From NCBI GenBank assembly GCA_041640815.1, contig JBEPZO010000028.1, forward strand, positions 1 through 26,211: a stretch of 26,211 nucleotides of DNA, read 5' to 3'. Positions 17,056 to 25,716 of the stretch are shown in pieces (position 1 is the stretch's first letter; each line of letters opens with the position of its first letter). The stretch comes from JANWZL01 sp041640815. Its GTDB lineage: Bacteria > Pseudomonadota > Gammaproteobacteria > Burkholderiales > Thiobacillaceae. The translations under genes were made by a program, and so were the position numbers. The notes below the pieces were generated by a model, which had not been told where the DNA came from, did not search any database, and was given only the letters and a program-made list of their open reading frames with translations.

Positions 17056-18426
17056 TCAGTTCAGCCTGCCCCCGCCGCCGAGGGCCTGATGCAAGCGCGC
17101 GCTGTTGACCAAGAGGGCGCGCCGCAGTTGCACCAGGCCCTGCTGCGCGGCGTAAAGCCCGCGCTCGGCATCCAGCACCTCGAGGAAGCTGACGATGCCG
17201 GCTTCGTGCCGGGCCTTGGCTAGGCGCAGGCGCTCGGCTTGTAAATCCATTTGGTTGCCCAAGCGCTCGAGTTCGGCGAGTAACCCTTGGCGGGTGGTAA
17301 GCAAATCAACCACCTCGCGAAAGGCCTGCTGGATGACCCGTTCGTACTCGGCAACGGCGCTGTCCCTGCGCGCCTCGGCGAGCTCAAGCAGCGCTTGGCG
17401 TCGGCCGCCGTCGAACAGGGGGTGGGTGAGTGTCGGCTGGAATAGCCAGGTGCCGCTGGCAGCGTCGAATAGCGCCGCCAGTTGTGGACTCATAAGCCCC
17501 AGCGCGGCGGTGAGGGTGATACGCGGCAGGAAGGCGGCGCGTGCCGCCGCGACATCGGCCTGACTGGCCATGAGCTGACGCTCGGCGGCACGCACGTCTG
17601 GTCGAGCGAGCAACACTTCGGAGGTGATGCCGGGCTGCGGGGGGGTCACCAACTGCGCGTCTAACGATACCGCCTCGCTCGCAAAGCCCACCGGCGACAT
17701 CCCGGTGAGCAGGGCCAGGGCATGCTCGACGCTGTGGCGCTGACGTTCGAGTCGGCTCAGCTCGGCGTTGGCGAGCTCGATGAGGCCATCGGCTTGTAGC
17801 AATTCCAAGCGGCTAGCCAGGCCGACCTCATGCCGGCGGGCGATGAGGGCACGACTTGCCTGCCGGTTGGCGAGGGTCTGCTGTGTTAGGCGCAGCCGCT
17901 CGATGAGCTCTAGGCGGGTGAGATAGGCCTCTGCCACCTCGGCCACGACCGTAAGCTGCACGGCGCGCGCGCTCTCCTCGCTGGCCAGGTAGCGCTGCAG
18001 GGCGGCTTCATCCTGGTTGGCCAGCCGGCCCCAGAGGTCGAGTTCAAAGGCAGGTAGATTCAGCGTGGCTTGGAAGCGTCGGCTCGCATCGCCTTCCTGG
18101 CGTTGGGCGGCGGCGCTCGTCGTCAGGGCGAGCAAGGGACGCCGGTCGGCATCAGCCACCCCCAGCAGGGCGCGCGCCTCGGCAACGCGCGCCAGAGCAA
18201 GCCGCAGCGTGCGGTTGTGCTGAAGGGCGGTTTCGATCAGCGCCTGGAGCGCCGGATCGGGATAGCTCTGGCGCCAGTCCTGAGGCAGATCGGCCTTCGC
18301 CTCGCTGAGCTGCACCGCTGGCGGCCAGGTCGGCGGGATGGGGGGAGCGGGGCGCTGGAAGGCGATGGGTTGGGCGCAGCCAGCGAGCAGGATGAGTAGC
18401 GCCAGGCTAAAGGATCGGCACCTCAT
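17056..18426 (-). CDS. RND efflux outer-membrane channel lipoprotein (NodT/OprM family)
   Basis: This is the outer-membrane factor of a tripartite efflux pump, a trimeric TolC-like channel that releases substrates outside the cell. The 456-residue product has a lipoprotein signal ending in LLAGC with C17 as lipidation site, then the duplicated helical-hairpin architecture of the family: LPQDWRQSYPDPALQALIETAL near the start, ALARVAEARALLGVADADRRP, AELPRRL-type arginine-rich helices, LLARPDVRAAERQLMASQADVAAARAAF written in parts (ARPDVRAAERQL; QADVAAARAAFLPRITL), and a C-terminal repeat with ARHEAGIVSFLEVLDAERGL. Its ATG overlaps the stop of the pump gene by 4 bases. It completes the adaptor-pump-channel operon. 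Confidence 0.95.
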   Translation of the reverse strand: MRCRSFSLALLILLAGCAQPIAFQRPAPPIPPTWPPAVQLSEAKADLPQDWRQSYPDPALQALIETALQHNRTLRLALARVAEARALLGVADADRRPLLALTTSAAAQRQEGDASRRFQATLNLPAFELDLWGRLANQDEAALQRYLASEESARAVQLTVVAEVAEAYLTRLELIERLRLTQQTLANRQASRALIARRHEVGLASRLELLQADGLIELANAELSRLERQRHSVEHALALLTGMSPVGFASEAVSLDAQLVTPPQPGITSEVLLARPDVRAAERQLMASQADVAAARAAFLPRITLTAALGLMSPQLAALFDAASGTWLFQPTLTHPLFDGGRRQALLELAEARRDSAVAEYERVIQQAFREVVDLLTTRQGLLAELERLGNQMDLQAERLRLAKARHEAGIVSFLEVLDAERGLYAAQQGLVQLRRALLVNSARLHQALGGGGRLN

Positions 18427-21400
18427 GGCGTGGCTGTGCTTTCTGGCCGTTGCCGTTCGGGGAACAGGCGGCGAACGAGGACATAGAATACAGGGACGAA
18501 GAATATCGCCAGCAAGGTGGCGGCCAGCATGCCGCCGATGACCCCGGTGCCGACGGCGTTGCGGCTGGCCGCGCCCGCGCCGGTGGAGATGGCGAGCGGC
18601 AGCACGCCCAGGATGAAGGCGAAGCTGGTCATCAGGATCGGCCGCAGACGCAGCCGGCAGGCCTCAAGCGTCGCCGCCGTGATCTCCATGCCTCGCTGAT
18701 GGAGCTGACGGGCGAACTCGACGATGAGGATGGCGTTCTTGGCCGACAGCCCGATGATGGCCACCAGCCCCACCTTGAAGAAGACGTCGTTGGGCAGACC
18801 GCGCAGCTCGACCGCCAGCACCGAACCCAGCACGCCGAGGGGTACGACCAGGATGACGGCGAGGGGCACGGCCCAGCTCTCGTACAGCGCGGCGAGCGCC
18901 AGGAAGACCACCAGCAGAGACAGGGCGAAGAGCAGCGGGGCCTGGGCGCCAGCCAAGCGTTCCTCGAAGGAGGTGCCCGACCACTCGAAGCCGAAGCCCG
19001 GCGGCAGTTGCGCCGCGATGGCCTCCATCGCCTGCATGGCCTCGCCGGTGGAGTGCCCGGGTGCCGGGGTGCCGGCGATCTTCATCGCCGCACTGCCGTT
19101 GTAGCGGTCCAGCTTGGGCAGGCCGACGATCCACTCGGGTTGGGCGATCTCTCCCAGCAGCACCATCTGGCCCAGGCGGTTGCGCACCGGCAGCCGCAGC
19201 AGGTCCTCCGGTGTCGCGCGCAGGTCGGCGTCCGCCTGCATGAGCACGCGCAGGATGCGGCCTTCGCGCACGAAATCGTTGACGTAGGTCACACCCAAGG
19301 CAGAGGTGAGGGTGTCGTTGAGCTCGGCCATGTCGATCGACAGGGCCTGCGCCTTTTCCCGATCGATTCGCAGGAAGACCTGCGGGCCCGGCTCCTGGCC
19401 CTCCGGGCGCACGCCGGCGAGCCGGCCATCCTGGGCGGCCAGGCCGAGCACCTGGTTGCGTGCCGCAAGCAGGGCCTCGCGCCCCAGACCGGAGCGGTCG
19501 AGCAGGCGGAAGTCGAAGCCGCCCACCGCCCCCAGCTCGGGGATGGGCGGCGGATTGACGGCGAAGACCATGGCCTCCTTGATGCGCGAGAGCTCGCCCA
19601 TGGCGCGGTCGATGACGGCGCGTGCCGAGTGTTCGCGCCCCTTGCGCGCCTCCCAGTCCTTTAGGCGCACGAAGGCCAGGGCGGCGTTCTGGCCGCGGCC
19701 GAAGAAGGAAAAGCCCACCACCCCCACCACCCGTTCCACCTCGGGTTGCTCGAGGTAATACTGCTCGACGCGCGAGAGCACCTCCACCGTGCGGGCCTGG
19801 GTTGCCCCGGCGGGCAGTTGCACCAGGGTGATGAAATAGCCCTGGTCCTCCTCCGGCAGGAAGCTGCCGGGCAGGCGCAGGAACATCCAACCGGTGGCGA
19901 CCACCACCGCAGCATAGACCACCATCCAGCGTCCGACGCGCTTGAGCATGCGCGCGGTCAGCCCGACGTAGCCTGCACGCAGGCGCTCGAAGCCGCGGTT
20001 GAACCAGCGTCTGGCGTCTTTCTGCGCATCGCCCGGCTTGAGGAAGGTGGCGCACATGGCCGGGGTGAGCGACAGGGCCATGAGGACGGAAAAGCCCATG
20101 GTCAGGATCAGCGTGGCGGCAAACTGGCGGTAGATCGCCCCGACCGAGCCGCCGAAGAACAACATGGGCATGAACACCGCCGACAGCACCACCGAGATGC
20201 CCAGGATGGCGCCGAGGATCTGGTCCATGGCCTTGAGGGTGGCCGGCAGCGGGGCGAGCCGCTCCTCGCGCATGATGCGCTCAACGTTCTCGACCACGAC
20301 GATGGCGTCGTCGACCAGGATGCCAATGGCCAGCACCATGGCGAACAGGGTCAGCACATTGATCGAGAAGCCGAAGGCGTACAACCCTGCCGTCGCCCCA
20401 GCGAGCGCCACCGGCACCACCACGGCCGGGATCAGCGTCGTGCGCCAATGGCCGAGGAAGAGGTACATCACCAGGAAGACCAGGAGCATCGCCTCGCCCA
20501 AGGTCTTCACCACCTCGAAGATGGAGATCTCGACGAAGCGCGAGGTGTCGTAGGGCACGGTCCAGGCGATGCCGGCGGGGAAGAAGCGCTCGAGCTCGGC
20601 CATGCGCGCCTTGACCGCGCGCGCCACATCGAGGGCGTTGGCGCCCGGGGCGACGCGGATGGCGATGGCGGCGTTGGGTTGGCCGTTGAGGCGCGCATAG
20701 CGCTCGTAGTTCTCCGCCCCCAGTTCCACGCGGGCGACGTCCTTGAGCCGCACCGTCGCGCCGCTGGGCAGCGCGCGCACCACCACCTCGCCGAACTCCT
20801 CCGGTGTCGCGAGCCGTCCGCGCGTGACGATGACGGCGTTGACCTCGGCGCCACTGGCGGCGGGGGCCTGGTTGAGCTCCCCCGTGGCGAGCTGCACGTT
20901 CTGCGCCTGCAGCGCTCGGCGCACCTCCCCAGGGGTGAGGCCATAGGCGGTGAGCTGCTCCGGCTTGAGCCAGATGCGCATCGCGTATTCGGTACCGAAC
21001 AGGATCGCCTCACCCACCCCAGGCACCCGGCGCAGGGGCTCGAGCACATTGGCGGCGGCGAAGCTGCCCAGATCGATGGCGTTGCGGCTGCGGTCGGGCG
21101 AGTAGATGGCGACGAACAGCAGGTAGTTGCGCTGCGGCTTGGTCACCGTCACCCCCAGGCGCCGCACCTCCTCCGGCAGCCTGGCCTCGATGCGCCGGTA
21201 GCGGTTCTGTGCCTCCACCGCGGCGAGATCGACGTTGGTGCCGGGCTCGAAGGTGAGGGTGACGGTGCCGGCGCCCTGTTCGGAGGACGCCTCCATATAG
21301 AGCAGCCGCTCGATGCCGTTCATCTCCTGCTCGATGAGCCGGATCACCGTGTCCTCGACGACCTGGGCCGAGGCACCCGGGTAGCTGACGTTGAAGGCGA

Positions 21401-21527
21401 TCTGCGGCGGCGCCACCTGCGGATACTGCGATACCGGCAGGTGCTTGAGCGCGAGCGCGCCGGCGAGCAGGATCAGGATGGCGATGACCCAGGCGAATAT
21501 GGGCCGGTGGATGAAGAAGCGCGCCAT
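18423..21527 (-). CDS. RND efflux inner-membrane pump, HAE1 family (AcrB/MexB-like)
   Basis: The 1034-residue product is a proton-driven multidrug transporter of the hydrophobe/amphiphile efflux-1 family. It begins with the typical FFIHRPIFAWVIAI helix, followed by a large periplasmic porter region, and has the proton-relay aspartates D406 and D407 in AIGILVDDAIVVVENVE of helix 4 and the conserved lysine near residue 940 in IGLSAKNAILIVEFA of helix 10. Length and both halves are complete. Its start shares one base with the adaptor gene stop (TGATG), and its stop overlaps the channel gene, so the three genes are tightly coupled. Substrates cannot be inferred from the sequence; no adjacent regulator gene was found. 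Confidence 0.97.
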   Translation of the reverse strand: MARFFIHRPIFAWVIAILILLAGALALKHLPVSQYPQVAPPQIAFNVSYPGASAQVVEDTVIRLIEQEMNGIERLLYMEASSEQGAGTVTLTFEPGTNVDLAAVEAQNRYRRIEARLPEEVRRLGVTVTKPQRNYLLFVAIYSPDRSRNAIDLGSFAAANVLEPLRRVPGVGEAILFGTEYAMRIWLKPEQLTAYGLTPGEVRRALQAQNVQLATGELNQAPAASGAEVNAVIVTRGRLATPEEFGEVVVRALPSGATVRLKDVARVELGAENYERYARLNGQPNAAIAIRVAPGANALDVARAVKARMAELERFFPAGIAWTVPYDTSRFVEISIFEVVKTLGEAMLLVFLVMYLFLGHWRTTLIPAVVVPVALAGATAGLYAFGFSINVLTLFAMVLAIGILVDDAIVVVENVERIMREERLAPLPATLKAMDQILGAILGISVVLSAVFMPMLFFGGSVGAIYRQFAATLILTMGFSVLMALSLTPAMCATFLKPGDAQKDARRWFNRGFERLRAGYVGLTARMLKRVGRWMVVYAAVVVATGWMFLRLPGSFLPEEDQGYFITLVQLPAGATQARTVEVLSRVEQYYLEQPEVERVVGVVGFSFFGRGQNAALAFVRLKDWEARKGREHSARAVIDRAMGELSRIKEAMVFAVNPPPIPELGAVGGFDFRLLDRSGLGREALLAARNQVLGLAAQDGRLAGVRPEGQEPGPQVFLRIDREKAQALSIDMAELNDTLTSALGVTYVNDFVREGRILRVLMQADADLRATPEDLLRLPVRNRLGQMVLLGEIAQPEWIVGLPKLDRYNGSAAMKIAGTPAPGHSTGEAMQAMEAIAAQLPPGFGFEWSGTSFEERLAGAQAPLLFALSLLVVFLALAALYESWAVPLAVILVVPLGVLGSVLAVELRGLPNDVFFKVGLVAIIGLSAKNAILIVEFARQLHQRGMEITAATLEACRLRLRPILMTSFAFILGVLPLAISTGAGAASRNAVGTGVIGGMLAATLLAIFFVPVFYVLVRRLFPERQRPESTATP

Positions 21528-22627
21528 CAGTTCGCCGACTGCGCCGGTACCGGTTGTACCACCATGCCGGGCCTGGCCTTTTGCACGCCCTTGACGATTA
21601 GAGTCTCGCCGCCCTTGAGGCCCTCCTCGATGATGAATTCGGCCCCTGCCATGCTACCGACCTTGACCGGCTGTGCGATGACCTTGTTGCCCTCACCCAC
21701 GAGCAGGACGAACTGCCCTTGCGGACCGGAGAGCACCGCCCGCTGCGGCACCTTGAGCACCGCCTCGGCTATCCCCTGCGGCAGACGCACCCGCACGAAG
21801 GTGCCCGGCAGCAGCTGGTGTTGCGGATTGGGGAATTCCGCCTTCAGGGTGATGGCGCCGGTGGTCGGGTCCACGCGCATCTCGCGCAGCAACAGCCGCC
21901 CCTTGTGCGCATAGGGCCGGCCGTCCTCCAGGATCAGCTCCACCGCCCGCTGCGCGCTCGGCTTGAGCCTGCCCTCGGCCAGGGCGGCCTGGAAGCGGAG
22001 TACCTCGGCGTTGGGCTGGGTGAATAGCACGTGTACCGGATCGAGCTGCTCGATCACCGCCAGCAGGCTGGCCTCGCCGCGGCCCACCAGCGCCCCCTCG
22101 GTCACCAGGGCACGACCGATGCGGCCGGCGATGGGGGCCGGCACCGTGGTGTTCTCCAGGTCCAGCTGGGCGCGGGCGAGCTGGGCCTCGGCCTGTTTGA
22201 GCTGGGCGCGCGCCAGATCCACCTCCTGCTCGCTCACTGCCTTGATCGGCAGCAGCGACTCCAGACGCGCAAGCTGGATGCGGCGGACCTCAACCTCGGC
22301 CTCGGCCGCCTGCGCGGCGGTGCGGTAGGTGCGGTCGTCCAGCCGGAACAGGGGTTGACCGGCACGCACCTGCGAGCCCTCTACGAACAGACGCTTCTCC
22401 ACGATGCCCTCGACCCGGGCCCGTACCTGGGCCGTGCGCACCGCCTCCACCCGTCCCGGCAGCTCGCGGGTGATGACCGCATCCGCGCGCGCGACCTCGA
22501 TCACCTCCACCTCTGGCGGTGGCCCGGCCATGCCCGCAGGGGCGGGTTGCATCGAGCGTGTAGGTGGCGTGTCACCGCTGCACCCGGCCAGGGCAGCAAC
22601 AAACACGACGATTGTCAAAAGCTGCAT
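21527..22627 (-). CDS. RND efflux periplasmic adaptor lipoprotein (AcrA/MexA-like)
   Basis: The membrane-fusion protein bridges pump and channel in the periplasm. The 366-residue product has a lipoprotein signal ending in ALAGC (C16), a barrel-sandwich start (VQVRARVEG-like, here TAQVRARVEGIVEKRLFVEGS), an alpha-hairpin with AEAEVEVRRIQLARLESLL and LARAQLKQAEAQLARAQLDL-type heptads, the lipoyl return strand VPAPIAGRIGRALVTEGALV, and beta-barrel and membrane-proximal domains ending in GGETLIVKGVQKARPG. It is the first gene of the efflux operon; 77 bases separate it from the beta-barrel gene upstream, where no strong promoter was recognised. Confidence 0.95.
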   Translation of the reverse strand: MQLLTIVVFVAALAGCSGDTPPTRSMQPAPAGMAGPPPEVEVIEVARADAVITRELPGRVEAVRTAQVRARVEGIVEKRLFVEGSQVRAGQPLFRLDDRTYRTAAQAAEAEVEVRRIQLARLESLLPIKAVSEQEVDLARAQLKQAEAQLARAQLDLENTTVPAPIAGRIGRALVTEGALVGRGEASLLAVIEQLDPVHVLFTQPNAEVLRFQAALAEGRLKPSAQRAVELILEDGRPYAHKGRLLLREMRVDPTTGAITLKAEFPNPQHQLLPGTFVRVRLPQGIAEAVLKVPQRAVLSGPQGQFVLLVGEGNKVIAQPVKVGSMAGAEFIIEEGLKGGETLIVKGVQKARPGMVVQPVPAQSAN

Positions 22628-22704
22628 TGCTGGCTCGTGTTCTAGCCTACAGGGACAAGCTTTACCGTCGACGAGGAGGATTGAGCGCCACAGCAGTTGC
22701 GCGT

Positions 22705-24279
22705 CTACCTAAACCTAAGTTCGACATGCAGGGCAACGGCGTTTTCTTTGTAGCCTTGCTGGCCCAGCTTGGCGTTGTGGTCTTGATGACGGAATTCCAG
22801 ACTGCCGCTGATATCTGGATAGAACCGGCGAGTCAGGGTAAGAGCGATGTGCCAAAGATCGCCCGCCCGATTTTCCGTGGTCTGATGGGGGGCGTGTACC
22901 GCGAAGTGAGACAGTCCGTTAACCAAGGCGATGCTGGTCCGTTTAGCCGGCCTGAAGCTGAATGTCCACGCCAGCCCAGAAAGGCGGTCTTCCCGCCCAA
23001 GTACGCTCACCTCTTGGTATAGGCGCCGTACTTCATAAAGATTGAGCAAAAACTCTGCCCGGCGTAAGCGATAACTGACATGCCCAGCCAGAAGCCTCCA
23101 GACGTGCAACTTGTCGAGGGATATGGGTCTAAAGGCAGTTATAAGATACCGCTCACACCCAGGCAGAGTGGTCAACCCTGTGTATCCATGGGGCATAGAG
23201 CATCCAGAGGGATAAGGCAGATCCTCCTCACCTGCTGCATCGCAGTGCTGCCCACCCTCCAAGCGATCGTCGCTGATCAAATCCTCCTGATAAACAAAGC
23301 CGACACTCGCCTTGCGTGTCCGGTGGCAGGCGCTTACTGTGTGGGTGCGGCCAAAATCGCGTTGAGTACTCGAGGCGATGATCTGCGTGCGTGGGGTTGG
23401 CTGCAAGGTAAGGCGGCCGCTCATGAAATTGCCAGCATCAGAGAAGTTGTAGACAAGCTCCCCGAATAGGTGCTGGCCATGTGTATAGTACATCCCCAAG
23501 CCACGATAGTAAAAATCACGGATAAGCTCGCTTGCTCCTGGAAAGCGGCTTCTCTGAAAACCCACCTGACCGGTGACCCCGAATTTTCGTCGTAGCCGCG
23601 CACGCATGTAGGCTGAGGCCTGTTCCCTTTCAGTATCGGCACGACGCGCGTAATCCGTTTCGCGCCTATCGTACTGAAGGCGCCAGTACAGTGGCATGAA
23701 ATCGCTGCTCCCTTCAGCGTTGAACTGATATCTGTTGCTGCCACTGTCAGAGAGGAGAGGGTCGCCCGGATAGTACTGGTTTCTGCTAACCCGTAACGTT
23801 AAGACAGTGTCGGAGGCAAAGCGGTGTATGAGAAAGGGGCTAACGGTAAGACCGAAAGTTTGGCGGGTGTTCTCAATGCCGACACCATCTCCGGTGTCGA
23901 TACCGCTGACGTAGTCTTTCGGTTGCTGGCTGGCGTAGGCGGATAGATCTAGATAGAACCAATCCTTTAGCAGTTCGGCCTGGGCCAGGGTGTGCAAGTC
24001 AGTGCGAATACGGTTACGACTGCTATCGTTGGCGAAGAGATAGGCATGCAGGCTGAAGTCGAGATCGGCCTTGAGCGTGCTGCTGTAGCCCTGGGCCGTC
24101 AACCCTGGGCTGAGGCGAGTGATTAAGTCGCCCTGCACAAACCCTTTAGACCGCAGACCAATATTGTCGCTATAGCGCTCGCTAAGCGAGATTTTGGGAG
24201 TCCACGTCCATTCGCCACATGCAGTCGTTGTCCCGAGCCACAGGAATAAGCTGATGACCAAGGGATGAAGACGGATCAT
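22705..24279 (-). CDS. Outer-membrane beta-barrel protein, PEP-CTERM/XrtA exopolysaccharide-associated (TIGR03016-like)
   Basis: The 524-residue product has a signal peptide (about residues 1-20) and then beta-strand-rich sequence throughout. The opening WTPKISLSERYSDNIGL and the following LITRLSPGLTAQG match the pattern I associate with the uncharacterised TIGR03016 family, found in exosortase A exopolysaccharide loci. The last strand ALHVELRFR alternates polar and hydrophobic residues, as in barrel proteins inserted by BamA. It likely acts in export or anchoring of polysaccharide at the outer membrane, but no function is established. Unusual points are four cysteines between 318 and 375 (C318, C346, C360, C375) in a probable extracellular loop, and a base composition clearly less GC-rich than neighbouring genes. 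No good ribosome binding site precedes ATG 24279. Confidence 0.75.
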   Translation of the reverse strand: MIRLHPLVISLFLWLGTTTACGEWTWTPKISLSERYSDNIGLRSKGFVQGDLITRLSPGLTAQGYSSTLKADLDFSLHAYLFANDSSRNRIRTDLHTLAQAELLKDWFYLDLSAYASQQPKDYVSGIDTGDGVGIENTRQTFGLTVSPFLIHRFASDTVLTLRVSRNQYYPGDPLLSDSGSNRYQFNAEGSSDFMPLYWRLQYDRRETDYARRADTEREQASAYMRARLRRKFGVTGQVGFQRSRFPGASELIRDFYYRGLGMYYTHGQHLFGELVYNFSDAGNFMSGRLTLQPTPRTQIIASSTQRDFGRTHTVSACHRTRKASVGFVYQEDLISDDRLEGGQHCDAAGEEDLPYPSGCSMPHGYTGLTTLPGCERYLITAFRPISLDKLHVWRLLAGHVSYRLRRAEFLLNLYEVRRLYQEVSVLGREDRLSGLAWTFSFRPAKRTSIALVNGLSHFAVHAPHQTTENRAGDLWHIALTLTRRFYPDISGSLEFRHQDHNAKLGQQGYKENAVALHVELRFR

Positions 24280-24521
24280 GCGAGCGCTTGCGTTTAGACG
24301 CGCGTGGATTAGGCAGCTGAGGAAAGGGGCATGACGATAATAAGGGACATGCGCTGTGCACTGTTAAGCAGAGCCGCGCAACTGATACGCCCAGGCCTTG
24401 CGCCCAGAGCGAGTCTGCGTTACGGCTGCCGAGCATTTAAGCGAGGACAAGCATTTGGTGTCACTGCAGCTCGGGCTTTCGTGTAGGCACATCCGAACGA
24501 GATGGCTAGCGCTTGGCGGCC
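24280..24521. other. Spacer between export lipoprotein and beta-barrel genes
   Basis: This 242-base gap holds no recognisable gene on either strand. In exosortase A loci a chain-length determinant and a tyrosine kinase gene commonly stand between these two gene types; I see neither them nor convincing coding remnants. The sequence is relatively AT-rich and may contain a promoter for the beta-barrel gene. Confidence 0.5.
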
Positions 24522-25127
24522 TTAGAACCAACTTTCTGGAATTAACAAGATATCACCCGGCATCATCTCGATGTTAGCCGTGATGTCGCCGTGACGAAGC
24601 AAATCCTCCAGACGCACGCTGAACTGCTGCGGCTTGCCATCAACGATACGGATGATGCTCGCTTTATTGCCTGCGGCAAAGTCGGTCAAGCCGCCAACAC
24701 TGATCATCACATCGATGAGCGACATCTTCTCGCGATATGCAAGCGCTTGTGGGCGCATCGCCTCGCCGATCACACGGATCTGCTGGTTAAGTGGCCCGCT
24801 ACCGTTTTCCAGCGTTACGGTGACTGTGGGGTGGGGGATGACGTGTGCCAAGCTTTGCTCGATCGCGCGCGCGAGTAGCGTCGTTGTCAGGCCGCTAGCC
24901 GGCAAGTCCTCAACCATATTTATCGTCAGCTTACCATCTGGTCGAATAAGATAGGTTCCGGACAGCTGGGGGTGATCCTTAACGAAGACTTTTACCAAGT
25001 CGCCTGGTCCGAGCACATAATTCCACGTCCCATCGGCCATGGCCTTGGCCGGCGCTGGCGGATAGGCCGGTAGACTTGAGCAGCCAACCAGAAAAGTGAG
25101 TACAAGAGGTAGGGCGTAACGCGTCAT
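24522..25127 (-). CDS. Polysaccharide export lipoprotein, Wza-like, XrtA/PEP-CTERM-associated type
   Basis: The product belongs to the polysaccharide biosynthesis/export (Wza/OPX) family, whose members help move capsule or exopolysaccharide across the outer membrane. It has a lipoprotein signal ending in FLVGC (C16), a Poly_export domain (YVLGPGDLVKVFVKDHPQLSG, then RPDGKLTINMVEDLPASG) and a SLBB-type domain (IRVIGEAMRPQALAYREKMS, MISVGGLTDFAAGNKASI), ending in PGDILLIPESWF, an ending typical of the exosortase A-associated subgroup. I chose ATG 25127 because GAGG precedes it by 6 bases, giving 201 residues; ATG 25139 in the same frame adds four and has no clear ribosome binding site. The gene lies upstream of the beta-barrel gene on the same strand. 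Confidence 0.9.
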   Translation of the reverse strand: MTRYALPLVLTFLVGCSSLPAYPPAPAKAMADGTWNYVLGPGDLVKVFVKDHPQLSGTYLIRPDGKLTINMVEDLPASGLTTTLLARAIEQSLAHVIPHPTVTVTLENGSGPLNQQIRVIGEAMRPQALAYREKMSLIDVMISVGGLTDFAAGNKASIIRIVDGKPQQFSVRLEDLLRHGDITANIEMMPGDILLIPESWF

Positions 25128-25158
25128 CGTCTCCCTCATGCTGCTCGATGGTTAGACG

Positions 25159-25167
25159 ATTATGCCA
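25159..25167 (-). promoter_or_regulatory. Candidate extended -10 promoter of the export lipoprotein gene
   Basis: On the minus strand TGGCATAAT joins a TGn extension to a good -10 hexamer about 30 bases upstream of ATG 25127. No -35 hexamer is evident. Assignment is by consensus match only. Confidence 0.35.
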
Positions 25168-25237
25168 TAGCCCATTTGAGCCGATTGTTCATACTGGCTT
25201 GCGCCAACGGACGCCATAATAATTGGTCCATGCCTTT

Positions 25238-25256
25238 CGTTGTCGGTGTGACAACG
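25238..25256. repeat. Inverted repeat in the divergent spacer
   Basis: CGTTGTC (25238-25244) and GACAACG (25250-25256) form a perfect 7-bp stem around GGTGT. It lies between the divergent export lipoprotein and MazG-like genes and could be an operator or an RNA hairpin. Confidence 0.45.
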
Positions 25257-25287
25257 GCGAGCAGTACGTCGATAGGGGGTTTTTTCT

Positions 25288-25308
25288 GCCGTTCGCCTGA
25301 TGAACGGC
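25288..25308. repeat. Second inverted repeat upstream of the MazG-like gene
   Basis: GCCGTTC (25288-25294) and GAACGGC (25302-25308) form a perfect 7-bp stem with a 7-base loop, 45 bases upstream of GTG 25354. A T-run (25280-25285) precedes rather than follows it, so it is not an intrinsic terminator for plus-strand transcription. Confidence 0.45.
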
Positions 25309-25353
25309 CTAGCGGTGGTAGACTAGCCCTGATCTGAGAAATGCGAGCGCAAA

Positions 25354-25707
25354 GTGCCGTTGAGTTCACTGTCTGAACTGGCTGCCGCCGTACGCGAATT
25401 TGGCCGCGAGCGGGACTGGCAACGCTACCACACGCCGAAGAACCTCGCTGCCGCCCTCATCGTCGAGGCGGCCGAATTACTGGAGCCCTTCCAATGGCTC
25501 ACCGCCGAGGAGAGCATGGCGCTTCCCGCGCACAAACTCGAGGCGGTGAAACAAGAGATGGCTGACGTCCTCATCTATTTGGTCAGTCTGGCCAACCTGC
25601 TGGAAGTGGATTTGCTCGAGGCGGCCGAGGAGAAGTTGGCCCTCAACGCCCGCAAGTATCCGGTCGACAAGGCCAGGGGTTCCTGTGCCAAGTATGACGA
25701 GTTGTGA
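25354..25707 (+). CDS. MazG-like nucleotide pyrophosphohydrolase (RS21-C6/dCTPase-like)
   Basis: The 117-residue all-alpha protein resembles the small MazG-related enzymes that hydrolyse nucleoside triphosphates to monophosphate and pyrophosphate, often to remove unwanted or modified dNTPs. The metal-binding ExxE and ExxD motifs are E38 and E41 in LIVEAAELLEPFQW and E68 and D71 in VKQEMADVLIYL. The ending LNARKYPVDKARGS is typical of the group. The GTG start at 25354 gives the usual N-terminal length, though its ribosome binding site is weak. The next gene begins 9 bases after its stop, suggesting one transcript. Substrate preference cannot be told. Confidence 0.9.
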   Translation: MPLSSLSELAAAVREFGRERDWQRYHTPKNLAAALIVEAAELLEPFQWLTAEESMALPAHKLEAVKQEMADVLIYLVSLANLLEVDLLEAAEEKLALNARKYPVDKARGSCAKYDEL

Positions 25708-25716
25708 GCCTAGCCC

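Noticed and set aside
17043..17070. GGCAGG/CCTGCC inverted repeat at the end of the efflux channel gene considered as a terminator
   Set aside because: A 6-bp stem with a 16-base loop, partly inside the coding end, and no T-run on the minus strand.
19746..21914. A long open frame of 722 codons on the plus strand opposite the efflux pump and adaptor genes
   Set aside because: It is rich in histidine, arginine, aspartate and glutamine with no family-like motif, the usual shadow of a high-GC gene on the other strand, and the pump gene explains the region.
24182..24436. An 84-codon minus-strand frame over the start of the beta-barrel gene
   Set aside because: It overlaps the signal peptide of a better-supported gene in another frame and shows no chain-length determinant or kinase motif.
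25160..25369. A 69-codon minus-strand frame in the spacer between export lipoprotein and MazG-like genes
   Set aside because: It covers the candidate promoter and both inverted repeats, has no family resemblance and no clear ribosome binding site.
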